Below, piece after piece: positions 33,006-43,169 of a stretch of 64,000 bases of DNA (position 1 is its first letter; each line of letters begins with the position of its first letter). Origin of the DNA: JACMQX01 sp040385105 (lineage in GTDB: Bacteria; Pseudomonadota; Gammaproteobacteria; Burkholderiales; Burkholderiaceae_C); assembly GCA_040385105.1 (NCBI GenBank), contig JAZKHY010000003.1, positions 1-64,000 of the forward strand, given 5' to 3'. The notes beneath the pieces are model-generated. The model worked only from the letters and a program-made list of their open reading frames with translations, was not told the origin of the DNA and searched no databases. Made by a program: the position numbers and the translations under genes.

Positions 33006-33533
33006 ATGCTGAAGACCATTGCCATCGTTGCCGTCGTGCTCATCATCGGCGTGCTGGCCTATGCCGCCACAAAGCCCGATACATTCCGCATCGAGCGCAC
33101 CGCCACCATCAAGGCACCGCCCGACAAAGTCCACGCACTGATCAACAACTTTGACGCCTGGGCCGGCTGGTCGCCCTGGGAGAAAAAGGACCCGGCCATG
33201 AAGCGCACGCGCAGCGGTCCTGCCAGTGGCAAGGGTTCGGTCTATGCATGGGAAGGCAACAAGGACGTGGGCAAGGGGAGCATGGAAATCGCGGAGACCA
33301 CCCCGCCATCGCGCGTGCTGGTCAAGCTCGACTTCCTGTCTCCGTTCGAGGCGCACAACATGGCAGAGTTCACCATGCAGCCCCAGGGCGACACCACCCG
33401 GGTCACCTGGGCGATGTACGGCCCCAGTCCCTACATCAGCAAGCTGATGACCACCTTCTTCAGCATGGACAAGATGGTGGGCAAGGACTTCGAGCAGGGC
33501 CTGGCCAACCTGAAGGCACTGGCCGAGAGGTAA
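33006..33533 (+). CDS. Membrane-anchored SRPBCC family protein
   Basis: A 175-residue protein with an N-terminal membrane helix (TIAIVAVVLIIGVLAYAA, about 4-21) followed by a START/Bet v1-like SRPBCC domain: FRIERTATIKAPPDKVHALI, FDAWAGWSPWEKKDPAM and the C-terminal helix KDFEQGLANLKALAE. Such proteins bind hydrophobic ligands in a deep cavity, and relatives in this arrangement are usually annotated as polyketide cyclase/dehydrase without proof. It is the last gene of the ECF-type cluster (42 bases after the exporter) and ends 21 bases from the convergent thioesterase gene. Confidence 0.9.
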   Translation: MLKTIAIVAVVLIIGVLAYAATKPDTFRIERTATIKAPPDKVHALINNFDAWAGWSPWEKKDPAMKRTRSGPASGKGSVYAWEGNKDVGKGSMEIAETTPPSRVLVKLDFLSPFEAHNMAEFTMQPQGDTTRVTWAMYGPSPYISKLMTTFFSMDKMVGKDFEQGLANLKALAER

Positions 33534-33554
33534 AGCCGCGCCGGGCCTGCCTGC

Positions 33555-34028
33555 TCAGCCGCGCAGGCCATACGGGTCCGTATCGCCGCTGCCCATCACC
33601 TGCCCCTGCTTGAATACACCGCTCACCCGCATCGCCAGCACGCCGTCGGCACGCACCAGACCCTGGGCAAACAGCATGTTGCGGGTGCTGCGCAGGACGT
33701 CGGCTTCGCCCTGCACCCAGGCGCCAAGCGGGGCAGGCGCCAGGTAGTCGATCTGCAGGCTGATGGTCGGCAGGAAGCGCCGCTCGGGCACCGTCTCCTG
33801 GTACAGGGCGGCGCAGGGCATGAGCATGTCTGCAAAGCTGGCGAGCATGCCGCCATGGCAGTTCATCATCGGGTTGCAATGCCGCTCCTCGACGCGAAAG
33901 CCGAACAGGAAGCGGTTGCCTTTCAGCCTGCCGTAGAAAGGGCCGTTATGCCGCATGAAGGGTCCGCCCATGGGAATGGGTCGAAAGCCTTCGGGAATGT
34001 TGTCAGACGGCTGCGTGGTATCGGTCAT
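33555..34028 (-). CDS. PaaI-type hotdog thioesterase
   Basis: A 157-residue hotdog-fold protein. The active-site region NCHGGMLASFADMLM carries the conserved HGG with D12-15 residues later in the helix. Strands FLPTISLQIDYLAPAPLGAW and WVQGEADVLRSTRNMLFAQG form the rest of the fold. Related enzymes hydrolyse acyl-CoA or phenylacetyl-CoA-type thioesters. The substrate is open because no paa genes are nearby. It is separated by 56 bases from the small membrane protein gene upstream on the same strand. Confidence 0.88.
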   Translation of the reverse strand: MTDTTQPSDNIPEGFRPIPMGGPFMRHNGPFYGRLKGNRFLFGFRVEERHCNPMMNCHGGMLASFADMLMPCAALYQETVPERRFLPTISLQIDYLAPAPLGAWVQGEADVLRSTRNMLFAQGLVRADGVLAMRVSGVFKQGQVMGSGDTDPYGLRG

Positions 34029-34084
34029 TTGCAGATGCTAGCCGCACAGTGCCGGATCGCGGGTCGGCTGTGTGACAGCAGGCA

Positions 34085-34414
34085 TCAGACCTGCCGTGAA
34101 TCGCCAGCTCCGGGCTCCTTCGGCTCCACATCGGTGATGTCAGCGATCTCGCGGCGCCCGGGGGGCTGCGGGGCCGGCTCGCGCGGCATGCCCTGCCCGG
34201 CGCGAAAGACATGCTCGAAGCCGCTGCGCGGATTCATGCGCATCACGAACGGCGTCACGGGCCGGCCGGTCAGCCGGGCCCAGGCCGCGCGCAGCACCCA
34301 GAAGGCGACCAGCAGCAACAGCGCCACCAGAAGCGCGGCGGCAAACACCAGCCCTGCCGCAATCAGCACCAGGCGCAGGACAAGGCGGGCAAAGGCCGCG
34401 ATCAGGTCATTCAC
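34085..34414 (-). CDS. Small membrane protein of unknown function
   Basis: A 109-residue protein if started at GTG 34414, which has AAGGAG about 11 bases upstream. The longer frame beginning at 34507 would overlap clpB. One long hydrophobic stretch (LVLRLVLIAAGLVFAAALLV, extended by ALLLLVAFWVLRA) forms one or two membrane helices. It is followed by a conserved-looking cytoplasmic tail with FVMRMNPRSGFEHVF and a disordered acidic/proline end. I do not recognise a family. It lies 37 bases downstream of clpB on the same strand and may be co-transcribed with the chaperone. Confidence 0.65.
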   Translation of the reverse strand: MNDLIAAFARLVLRLVLIAAGLVFAAALLVALLLLVAFWVLRAAWARLTGRPVTPFVMRMNPRSGFEHVFRAGQGMPREPAPQPPGRREIADITDVEPKEPGAGDSRQV

Positions 34415-34451
34415 GTTGCGAGGTTCTCCTTGCCCTGCATTGTCTGCGCAG

Positions 34452-37052
<2,601 letters not shown>

Positions 37053-37072
37053 GTTTTCTCCAACTCACCTCG

Positions 37073-37100
37073 AACTGAGGCTGATGCCCTCATTTTCAAG
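37073..37100 (-). promoter_or_regulatory. Heat-shock (sigma-32-like) promoter of clpB
   Basis: On the minus strand CTTGAAA (37100-37094), a 13-bp spacer and CCTCAGTT (37080-37073) match the CTTGAAA-N13-CCCCATNT consensus at all but two positions. The -10 end is 21 bases from the clpB ATG, leaving room for a GGAGAA ribosome site. Confidence 0.7.
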
Positions 37101-37137
37101 GGGGCGGCGCGGCAGGCGCTTGACTAGAATCATGCGG

Positions 37138-37725
37138 ATGAACATTCACCAGCTCTCGATCAACTACATCCAGGAGCATGACCGCATCCTTTTGCGGATC
37201 AACACCTCGGCCGGTGAGGAACTGCGCCTGTGGTTCACCCGGCGGCTCACGCTGAACCTGTGGCCGATGCTGACGAAAATCGTGGCCGACCAGGTTGTCA
37301 AGCACGAGGCTGAAAAGTCGCCGGGCCTGGCGCCCGTCATCAGTGCTGACGAGGAGACCCGCAAGATGGTGGCCGAGTTCAAGAAGGAAGAAAACCTCCA
37401 GAACGCCGACTTCAAGACGCCCTACAACGACAAGCCCGCCGCCCTGCCCCTGGGCGCGGAACCGCTGCTTGTGACGGAAATGAACGTCACGCCACTGCCC
37501 ACGGGCCAGCTGCAGCTGAGTTTTGCGGAGAAGCTGCCGGGTGCGCAGAACCCTCGCGGCTTCCAGATGGCGCTGGAATCACAGATGACGCACGGCATGG
37601 TCCACCTGCTGGAGAAGGCGCTGAAGACCTCGCTGTGGCAGGAGGTGCATGGGCTTGCCGCCCCCGCCCCGGCTGCGCCTGCACCCGACGAGCCGCCCGG
37701 CGACAAGCCCAAGTACCTGAATTGA
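37138..37725 (+). CDS. Conserved protein of unknown function, divergent from clpB
   Basis: A 195-residue soluble protein, MNIHQLSINYIQEHDRIL onward, with RINTSAGEELRLWFTRRLTL, the basic-hydrophobic NLWPMLTKIVADQVVKHEAE and a C-terminal MVHLLEKALKTSLWQEV followed by a Pro/Ala-rich tail. I recognise no domain. Similar N-termini occur in betaproteobacterial hypothetical proteins, as far as I recall. ATG 37132 is an in-frame alternative. TAGAAT at 37125-37130 would place transcription start at or next to ATG 37138, and no ribosome site is visible, so a leaderless mRNA is possible. It is divergent from clpB by 85 bases. Confidence 0.7.
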   Translation: MNIHQLSINYIQEHDRILLRINTSAGEELRLWFTRRLTLNLWPMLTKIVADQVVKHEAEKSPGLAPVISADEETRKMVAEFKKEENLQNADFKTPYNDKPAALPLGAEPLLVTEMNVTPLPTGQLQLSFAEKLPGAQNPRGFQMALESQMTHGMVHLLEKALKTSLWQEVHGLAAPAPAAPAPDEPPGDKPKYLN

Positions 37726-37727
37726 TG

Positions 37728-38978
37728 TCAGGTCGGTTTCAGGGCCTGCAGTGAAAAGCCGGCGATCTGCTTGTAGTTCTCGGAAATCTGCCGCAATTCG
37801 TCCTGGCTGATCAGGTCGTCGATCTTGCCGAAGGGCTTGCCGCCGCTCAGCTCGTCGGCTTTCATGATGATGAAGTCGGGCGGCACCGAGCGGTTGGTGC
37901 GCACAATGTTCGCCGTGGTTTCAAGGCGCAGCTTCTCGTAGGCCAGCAGCGCATCGCGCGGGTCCTGCGCTGCCGCCAGCTGCCCGGCCAGCGTGCGGGC
38001 GTCAATGATCGCCTGTGCCGAGCCGTTGGAGCCGCGCGGATACATCGGGTGGGCTGCGTCACCCAGCAGCGTGACGCGGCCGAAGGTCCATTGCGAAACC
38101 GGGTCGCGGTCCACCATCGGGTACTCCAGGATCTGGGTGGAGCCGGCAATCAGAGCGGGCACATCGAGCCAGTCAAAGCGCCAGTCCTTGAAGATGTCCT
38201 TGAAGTCATTGAGATCGCCGCTGCGGTTCCAGTCGTTCATCGCCGCGTCCGGGCGCTGGATCTCGGCAACCCAGTTGATGAGCTGGCTGCCCTGCCCGTC
38301 AACATTGTCCACAATGGGGTAGATCACCATCTTGCCCGTCTCGATGGACCCGATGCGGATGTAGCTCTTGCCCGTGAGGATGGGTTTGCGCACCGTGACG
38401 CCGCGCCATGTGTTGATGCCGGCGAAGGCGACTTTTTCTTCCGGGTAGAACTGCTTGCGCACGGTGGAATTCACGCCGTCGCAGGCGATGACGACGTCGG
38501 CTGCCACGCTTGCAAGCGCAGCGCCGTCGGAGGTACGGACAAAATGCACCGTGGCGCCCGCCTCGCCCTGGTCCACCCGCACGCAGCGGTGATCCACATG
38601 GATGCGATCCTGGCCCAGCCTGCGCACCGCGGCTTCGTAGAGGATGCGGTGAAGCTTGCCGCGGTGGATGCCGATCTCGGGCAGCGGGTAGCCCGCATGG
38701 CGGCCGCGCGGCTCGGTATAGATGAACTGGCCCCAGCGGTTGAAAAACACGCTCTCGCCGTTCTCTATGCCGGCCGCCTCCAGCTCGTCCTGAACGCCCA
38801 GCGCGGCCAGCTCGCGCATCGCGTGGGGCAGCAAGGTGATGCCAACGCCAAGCTCCTTGACTTCGGGCACTGTCTCGTACACGTCGCAGGCAAGGCCCAG
38901 TTTCTCAAGCGCAAGCGCAAGGCTCAGGCCGCCTATGCCGCCGCCAATGACAGCAATCTTCATCGCGTTGCGGCTCAT
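37728..38978 (-). CDS. FAD-dependent aromatic-ring-type monooxygenase
   Basis: A 416-residue class A flavoprotein monooxygenase. The N-terminal FAD site is KIAVIGGGIGGLSLALALEKLG (GxGxxG). The DG motif appears as VVIACDGVNSTVRKQF, and the GD motif as GRVTLLGDAAHPMYPRGSNG. These enzymes hydroxylate salicylate-, 6-hydroxynicotinate- or hydroxybenzoate-like rings. The substrate is unknown, but pairing with a carboxylate-binding Bug protein and a MarR regulator suggests an aromatic acid. ATG 38978 overlaps the Bug stop as ATGA, which supports this start over the one at 38963. The convergent neighbour ends only two bases away. Confidence 0.92.
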   Translation of the reverse strand: MSRNAMKIAVIGGGIGGLSLALALEKLGLACDVYETVPEVKELGVGITLLPHAMRELAALGVQDELEAAGIENGESVFFNRWGQFIYTEPRGRHAGYPLPEIGIHRGKLHRILYEAAVRRLGQDRIHVDHRCVRVDQGEAGATVHFVRTSDGAALASVAADVVIACDGVNSTVRKQFYPEEKVAFAGINTWRGVTVRKPILTGKSYIRIGSIETGKMVIYPIVDNVDGQGSQLINWVAEIQRPDAAMNDWNRSGDLNDFKDIFKDWRFDWLDVPALIAGSTQILEYPMVDRDPVSQWTFGRVTLLGDAAHPMYPRGSNGSAQAIIDARTLAGQLAAAQDPRDALLAYEKLRLETTANIVRTNRSVPPDFIIMKADELSGGKPFGKIDDLISQDELRQISENYKQIAGFSLQALKPT

Positions 38979-39961
38979 TCTGCAGTGATGTTCTGCGACT
39001 TGACCAGGGCGGCCCAGCGCACGGCGTCTTTCTCCACCAGGCTGCGGAACTCCTCGGGCGAGCTGGCTGCCGGGTCCATGCCCTGGGTCTGGAATGCGCG
39101 CTTGACGTCGTCGGTGGCCAGGATGTCCCTGATCTCTCGGTTCAGGCGGGTGACCTCCGCGGTGCTTGTGCCGGGCGGCGCGAACACGCCGTACCACATG
39201 TCCACATTCACATTGCCGGCCCTGGCCTCCGCCAGCGTCGGCACATCCGGCAGCAGGGCATGGCGCTTGTCGCTGCCGATGCCAAGCGCCACCAGCTTGC
39301 CCGCCTTGACCTGCTGCAAGGCCACGTGGATGGGCAGGAACATGACGTCCACCTGCCCGCCCAGCAGGTCGCTGACGGCGGGCGCCGTGCCACGGTAGGG
39401 AATGTGCGTCAGGAACACGCGTGCCGTGTTCTTGAAGAGCTCCATCGACAGATGATGCGGCGTGCCCACGCCGGGCGACGCATAGTTGATGCGGCCCGGG
39501 CTCTTCTTCGCGGCGGCCAGCAGGTCGGCCGCTGTCTTGAAGCCGGTCTGCGGGCTGGCCACCAGGATCAGCTGCCCCCAGCTGGTGAGCGACACCGGCA
39601 CCAGGTCCTTGACCGGGTCGAACGGCAGCTTCGGGTAGAGGCTGGCATTCATGACCAGCGTGTTCACGCTGACCAGCAGCGTCGTGCCGTTGGGTGCGGC
39701 GCGGACCACCGCTTCGGTGCCGATGTTGCCGGAAGCACCCGCGCGGTTGTCAACCACCACCGGCCGGCCCAGGCGCTCGGACAGCTTCGGGCCGACAGTT
39801 CGCGCGATGAGGTCAATGCCGGTGCCGGGCGTGAAGGGAACGATCAGCCGCAGCGGCACTTGTGCTGGCGCGGTCTGCGCCATAACTGCGCCGGGATTGA
39901 GTGCCAACGCAAGCGCTGCGGCGGCGCCCGCAGCGATGCGGTGAAATCGTGAAGCGGTCAT
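38975..39961 (-). CDS. Bug/TctC-family periplasmic binding protein (third in window)
   Basis: A 328-residue exported receptor. The signal peptide runs to about residue 30 (AAGAAAALALALNPGAVMAQ), then VPLRLIVPFTPGTGIDLIAR and NRAGASGNIGTEAV form the ligand loops. Unlike the other two Bug proteins it lacks the YPNKP-type start. Translationally coupled to the flavoprotein monooxygenase, it probably captures the aromatic or other acid that enzyme acts on. Its promoter region contains a MarR-type palindrome overlapping candidate boxes (GCACAA at 40022 and ATTATG at 40000 read on the minus strand as TTGTGC-16-CATAAT). Confidence 0.92.
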   Translation of the reverse strand: MTASRFHRIAAGAAAALALALNPGAVMAQTAPAQVPLRLIVPFTPGTGIDLIARTVGPKLSERLGRPVVVDNRAGASGNIGTEAVVRAAPNGTTLLVSVNTLVMNASLYPKLPFDPVKDLVPVSLTSWGQLILVASPQTGFKTAADLLAAAKKSPGRINYASPGVGTPHHLSMELFKNTARVFLTHIPYRGTAPAVSDLLGGQVDVMFLPIHVALQQVKAGKLVALGIGSDKRHALLPDVPTLAEARAGNVNVDMWYGVFAPPGTSTAEVTRLNREIRDILATDDVKRAFQTQGMDPAASSPEEFRSLVEKDAVRWAALVKSQNITAE

Positions 39962-39984
39962 TTTTCGTCTCCATTCACTTTATG

Positions 39985-39998
39985 GTTTGCATGCCAAC
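39985..39998. promoter_or_regulatory. Probable MarR operator in the divergent region
   Basis: gtttgcatgccaac is a near-perfect 14-bp palindrome (GTT-GCATGC-AAC, 12 of 14 symmetric) just downstream of the minus-strand TTGTGC-16-CATAAT promoter for the Bug/monooxygenase operon. A related GTTTGCAAAAC lies at 40051-40061 next to the marR start. Palindromes with a GCATGC core are common operators of MarR regulators in aromatic catabolism. Confidence 0.55.
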
Positions 39999-40061
39999 TA
40001 TTATGCTCAGGAATCAAGAAGGCACAATCCCGGTATTACCCCATAACAAAGTTTGCAAAAC

Positions 40062-40538
40062 GTGCCTTCCCAGAGCCTATCCCGCCTCTATGCCCGCCCC
40101 GGCTTCCTGCTGCGCAGGGCCCACCAGATCTCTGCGGCCGTATTTGAAGATGAATGCCGCAGTGTCGGCCTCACGCCGGCGCAGTTTGGCGTGCTGACGG
40201 TGCTGCGCGCCAACCCGGGGCTGGACCAGTCCAGCCTGGCACGTGCGCTGGGCTTTGACAAGGTCACGGTGTTGCGGGTGCTGAGGGGCCTGGAGTCGCG
40301 TGGGCTGGTGGAGCGCTCGCCTTCACCGTCGAGCCGGCGCAACCTGTCCATCGCGCTGTCGGCCGCTGGAATGGCGCTGCTGGAGCTGGCGCAAAAGCCC
40401 GCCGAGCAAGCTTACAACCGGCTCATGGCGCCGCTGCAGCCTGAACAGCAAAAGCAGTTTCTGGAATTGCTGCAGCTGCTGACATCGGGCCTTGAGGGCA
40501 GCGCACGCGCTGCCTTCGTGCCGCCGGAAGCGCCCTGA
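40062..40538 (+). CDS. MarR-family transcriptional regulator
   Basis: A 158-residue winged-helix regulator. The DNA-binding part reads LTPAQFGVLTVLRANPGLDQSSLARALGFDKVTVLRVLRGLESRGLVERSPSP, with the wing ending in SRRNLSIALSAAG, then a C-terminal dimer helix. The start is uncertain because no in-frame ATG is available: GTG 40062 or TTG 40053 must be used. I prefer GTG, which gives a normal MarR N-terminal helix. It is divergent from the Bug/monooxygenase operon and most likely represses it, with a phenolic or carboxylic acid as inducer. Confidence 0.88.
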   Translation: MPSQSLSRLYARPGFLLRRAHQISAAVFEDECRSVGLTPAQFGVLTVLRANPGLDQSSLARALGFDKVTVLRVLRGLESRGLVERSPSPSSRRNLSIALSAAGMALLELAQKPAEQAYNRLMAPLQPEQQKQFLELLQLLTSGLEGSARAAFVPPEAP

Positions 40539-40548
40539 AGCCATCTGC

Positions 40549-40565
40549 CCGGGCGGGCCCGGTTT
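40549..40565 (+). terminator. Weak terminator-like hairpin after marR
   Basis: CCGGG (40549-40553) and CCCGG (40558-40562) pair around CGGG and are followed by TTT. The stem is short and the U-run minimal, but it is the only hairpin in the 47-base gap between the convergent marR and moaE genes. Confidence 0.35.
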
Positions 40566-40585
40566 GAAAGGCTCCTGCGGCCTGC

Positions 40586-41059
40586 TCAGCTGTTACCCGC
40601 CTGGATGCCCCAGCGCGCCAGCGCCGTATCGTCGCTCACCCGGGCGTCCACCCAGCGCGCGCCTTCGGGCGTCTGTTCTTTCTTCCAGAACGGCGCCTGG
40701 GTCTTGAGGTAGTCCATCAGGAACTCGCAGGCCCTGAAACTTTCGCCGCGATGGGCCGACGTGACCGCCACCAGCACGATCTGGTCCAGCGGCTGCAGCA
40801 GGCCGATGCGGTGGATGACCCGGGCGGCATGAATGTCAAAGCGCCGGTGGGCCTCGTCGATCATCGACTCGATGGATTTCTCGGTCATGCCGGGGTAGTG
40901 CTCAAGCTCCATGGCGCTGACACTGCTGCCTTCATTGCGGTCCCTGACCGTGCCGATGAAACTGCACACCGCGCCGACACGCCTGTCCTGCGCACGCAGC
41001 GCCGCCACCTCGCGGGAAAGGTCGAAGTCTTCCGCCTGGATGGACACGCGTGCGCTCAC
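40586..41059 (-). CDS. moaE: Molybdopterin synthase catalytic subunit
   Basis: A 157-residue MoaE, which moves two sulfurs from thiocarboxylated MoaD onto cyclic pyranopterin monophosphate to make molybdopterin. Recognisable segments are VGAVCSFIGTVRDRN, LEHYPGMTEKSIESMIDEA, HRIGLLQPLDQIVLVAVTSAHR, and the active-site lysines in DYLKTQAPFWKKEQT. It is the last gene of the moeA-moaD-moaE set, four bases after moaD, and its product acts as a MoaD2-MoaE2 heterotetramer. Confidence 0.95.
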   Translation of the reverse strand: MSARVSIQAEDFDLSREVAALRAQDRRVGAVCSFIGTVRDRNEGSSVSAMELEHYPGMTEKSIESMIDEAHRRFDIHAARVIHRIGLLQPLDQIVLVAVTSAHRGESFRACEFLMDYLKTQAPFWKKEQTPEGARWVDARVSDDTALARWGIQAGNS

Positions 41060-41063
41060 CGCT

Positions 41064-41318
41064 TCAACCTCCGGTGACTGGCGGGAAGAAAGCCACTTCG
41101 GCCCCGTCCGGCAAGGCAGCCGATTCGCTGCTCATGACCTGGTCCAGCGCCATGCGCACCGCCTTACCTTGGGCGAGCGCTTCGGCATAGGCACCGCCGC
41201 GCGCCACCAGCTCGGCACGCAATGCGGCCAGGTCAGGCGCCGGCGTCTCCAGCATTTCTGTGGGCCGGCCAATGGCCTCGCGCACCGATGCAAAGTATTT
41301 GATGCTGACCTTCTTCAC
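41064..41318 (-). CDS. moaD: Molybdopterin synthase sulfur carrier subunit
   Basis: An 84-residue ubiquitin-fold protein that ends in the required Gly-Gly (AFFPPVTGG), which becomes a thiocarboxylate. The N-terminal strand IKYFASVREAIGRP and the VMSSESAALPDGAEV segment are typical. The start codon overlaps the moeA stop by four bases. It lies between moeA and moaE and is clearly part of the molybdenum cofactor operon. Confidence 0.95.
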   Translation of the reverse strand: MKKVSIKYFASVREAIGRPTEMLETPAPDLAALRAELVARGGAYAEALAQGKAVRMALDQVMSSESAALPDGAEVAFFPPVTGG

Positions 41319-42562
41319 AGCAGCTCCGCGAAAGGTATGAACTGCACACTGTCGCCATGGGCGATGGTCCTGCCCGGCGGGTTGTCGATGATGCCGTCGC
41401 CCCAGATGGCCGAAGTCAGCACGCCCGAACTCTGGTTGGGGAACAGGTCAAGCCCGCCTGCCGGGTTGCGCCGCGCGCGCAGGAACTCGCGGCGCCTGTC
41501 GGCACGCGGCCACGAGAAATGCGCCGGCATGGCGACAGGCTCCACCGACAGCCGCGACGCGCCCTGCAGCTTGAGCAGGAAGGGCCGCACCAGCACCAGA
41601 AAGGTGATGAAGCTGGACACGGGGTTGCCCGGCAGGCCGATGAAATGGCAGCGGCCTGCCGCCGCCCGGTTGATGGTGCCGTAGGCGAACGGCTTGCCGG
41701 GCTTGATGGCGATCTGCCACAGGTTGAGCTCCCCGAGGGACTGCACCGCGGGCTTGATATGGTCCTCCTCTCCCACCGACACGCCGCCGCTCGTGAGGAT
41801 GAGGTCATGGCCTGCCGCGGCGTCATGCAGCGCCTGCACAGTTGCTTCGCGCCGGTCCGGCACGATGCCAAGGTCCGTCACCTCGCAGCCCATGCGATGC
41901 AGCAGGGCACGCAGGAAAAAGCGGTTGGAGTTGTAGATCGCGCCCGGCGCCATCTGCTCCGGCGCCACGGTCCCCGGCATGACAAGCTCATCGCCGGTGG
42001 AAAACAGGGCCACGCGCGGGCGGGGCGCGACGCGCAGCGTGTCCATGCCGATGCTGGCAGCCAGGCCCAGGCCAGCAGGAGACAGGCGCGTGCCCGCGCG
42101 CAGGACAATGGCGCCCCGCGTCACGTCCTCGCCGCTGCGGCGGATCCACTGGCCGGACTGCGGCACGGCATTGACGCGCACCGCGCCTTCCTGGCCATCC
42201 AGAGGCTCGCAGTCCTCCTGCATGACGATGGCGTCGGCACCGGGCGGCACCGGCGCACCGGTGAAGATGCGCGCTGCCGTTCGCGGCTGCACCGTTGCGC
42301 CGGATGTGCCGGCCGGGATGCGTTGCGTGACCTGCAGGACGGTCCCCGCCGCAGTGACGTCGGCGCTGCGCACCGCGTAACCGTCCATCGAGCTGTTGTC
42401 CTGCGGCGGCACCTGCAGGGCCGACACCAGGTCTTGCGCCAGCACCCGACCGTCGGCATCGAACGTTGCCACGGTTTCCACGCCTGCCAGGGGCCCGGCA
42501 TGGGCGAGCAGGCCGGCAAGGGCCTCGTCCAGGGATTTCAGGGGCTGGCGGGGTGCGTTCAT
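41315..42562 (-). CDS. moeA: Molybdopterin molybdenumtransferase
   Basis: A 415-residue MoeA that inserts molybdate into adenylylated molybdopterin. Landmarks are LKSLDEALAGLLAH, DNSSMDGYAVRSADV, RRSGEDVTRGAIVL, RVALFSTGDELVMPG, LILTSGGVSVGEEDHIKPAV and HFIGLPGNPVSSF. ATG 42562 gives the family N-terminus (MNAPRQPLKSLDEAL); the open frame extends 28 codons farther without family similarity. It overlaps moaD downstream and follows mobB after seven bases. Confidence 0.95.
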   Translation of the reverse strand: MNAPRQPLKSLDEALAGLLAHAGPLAGVETVATFDADGRVLAQDLVSALQVPPQDNSSMDGYAVRSADVTAAGTVLQVTQRIPAGTSGATVQPRTAARIFTGAPVPPGADAIVMQEDCEPLDGQEGAVRVNAVPQSGQWIRRSGEDVTRGAIVLRAGTRLSPAGLGLAASIGMDTLRVAPRPRVALFSTGDELVMPGTVAPEQMAPGAIYNSNRFFLRALLHRMGCEVTDLGIVPDRREATVQALHDAAAGHDLILTSGGVSVGEEDHIKPAVQSLGELNLWQIAIKPGKPFAYGTINRAAAGRCHFIGLPGNPVSSFITFLVLVRPFLLKLQGASRLSVEPVAMPAHFSWPRADRRREFLRARRNPAGGLDLFPNQSSGVLTSAIWGDGIIDNPPGRTIAHGDSVQFIPFAELL

Positions 42563-42569
42563 TGACTGT

Positions 42570-43103
42570 TCACTGGTACATGGCGGCGTTGTATTCAAAG
42601 CGCTCGTGATTCTCCACGAGCCATGCCGCCAGCGCGGCGGGATCATTCAAATCCAGCACCGGCCGCAGGGTGGCCTCGGGCAGTTCACCGGGCGAATCGG
42701 TGGCGATGGCAACGATGAAGTCGTCATCCATATAACGCGCCGGCTGGCCGGACGCCGCGCGCCACACCTCGATCTTGAGCAGGTCGCTGTTCTTGAAGCC
42801 TTCGACCAGCACCCAGTCCACACCGTCATAGAGCTCGGCAATCAGGTGATGCACCGACGGGGCGGCCTCGACCTCGAACTCGCGGATCAGTGCCAGGCGT
42901 TTTGCCGAAGACACCAGCACCTCGAAAGCCCCGGCCTCGCGGTGGCGGAAAGTGTCCTTGCCGGGGTGGTCAATGTCAAAACTGTGGTGCGCGTGCTTGA
43001 TGACCGAAACGCGATGCCCAAGCGCCTTGAGCGCCGGGATGAGGCTCTCGACCAGCGTCGTCTTGCCCGAACCGGAGAAACCGGCAAATCCAACCACATT
43101 CAT
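42570..43103 (-). CDS. mobB: Molybdopterin-guanine dinucleotide biosynthesis adapter protein
   Basis: A 177-residue GTPase-like protein with P-loop GFSGSGKTTLVESL (6-19), the switch region KHAHHSFDIDHPGKDTFRHREAGA, and VDWVLVEGFKNSDLLKIEVWR. MobB assists MobA in making the guanine-dinucleotide form of the cofactor. It lies between thrC (66 bases upstream) and moeA. A GGGCC-GCAT-GGCCC hairpin (43154-43167) without a U-run lies in the gap to thrC. The molybdenum hydroxylase in this window would more likely use a cytosine-dinucleotide form, so MobB probably serves other enzymes such as nitrate reductase or DMSO-reductase types. Confidence 0.93.
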   Translation of the reverse strand: MNVVGFAGFSGSGKTTLVESLIPALKALGHRVSVIKHAHHSFDIDHPGKDTFRHREAGAFEVLVSSAKRLALIREFEVEAAPSVHHLIAELYDGVDWVLVEGFKNSDLLKIEVWRAASGQPARYMDDDFIVAIATDSPGELPEATLRPVLDLNDPAALAAWLVENHERFEYNAAMYQ

Positions 43104-43169
43104 CGCGCTGTCTCCAGATGCCGCTCTTGGGCGGCCGTTATGTCATGCATGCAGGGCCGCATGGCCCGG

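Noticed and set aside
43146..43167. ATGCATGCA and GGGCC-GCAT-GGCCC in the thrC-mobB gap as operator or terminator.
   Set aside because: No U-run follows and no regulator is nearby. I mention the hairpin under mobB but do not call it functional.
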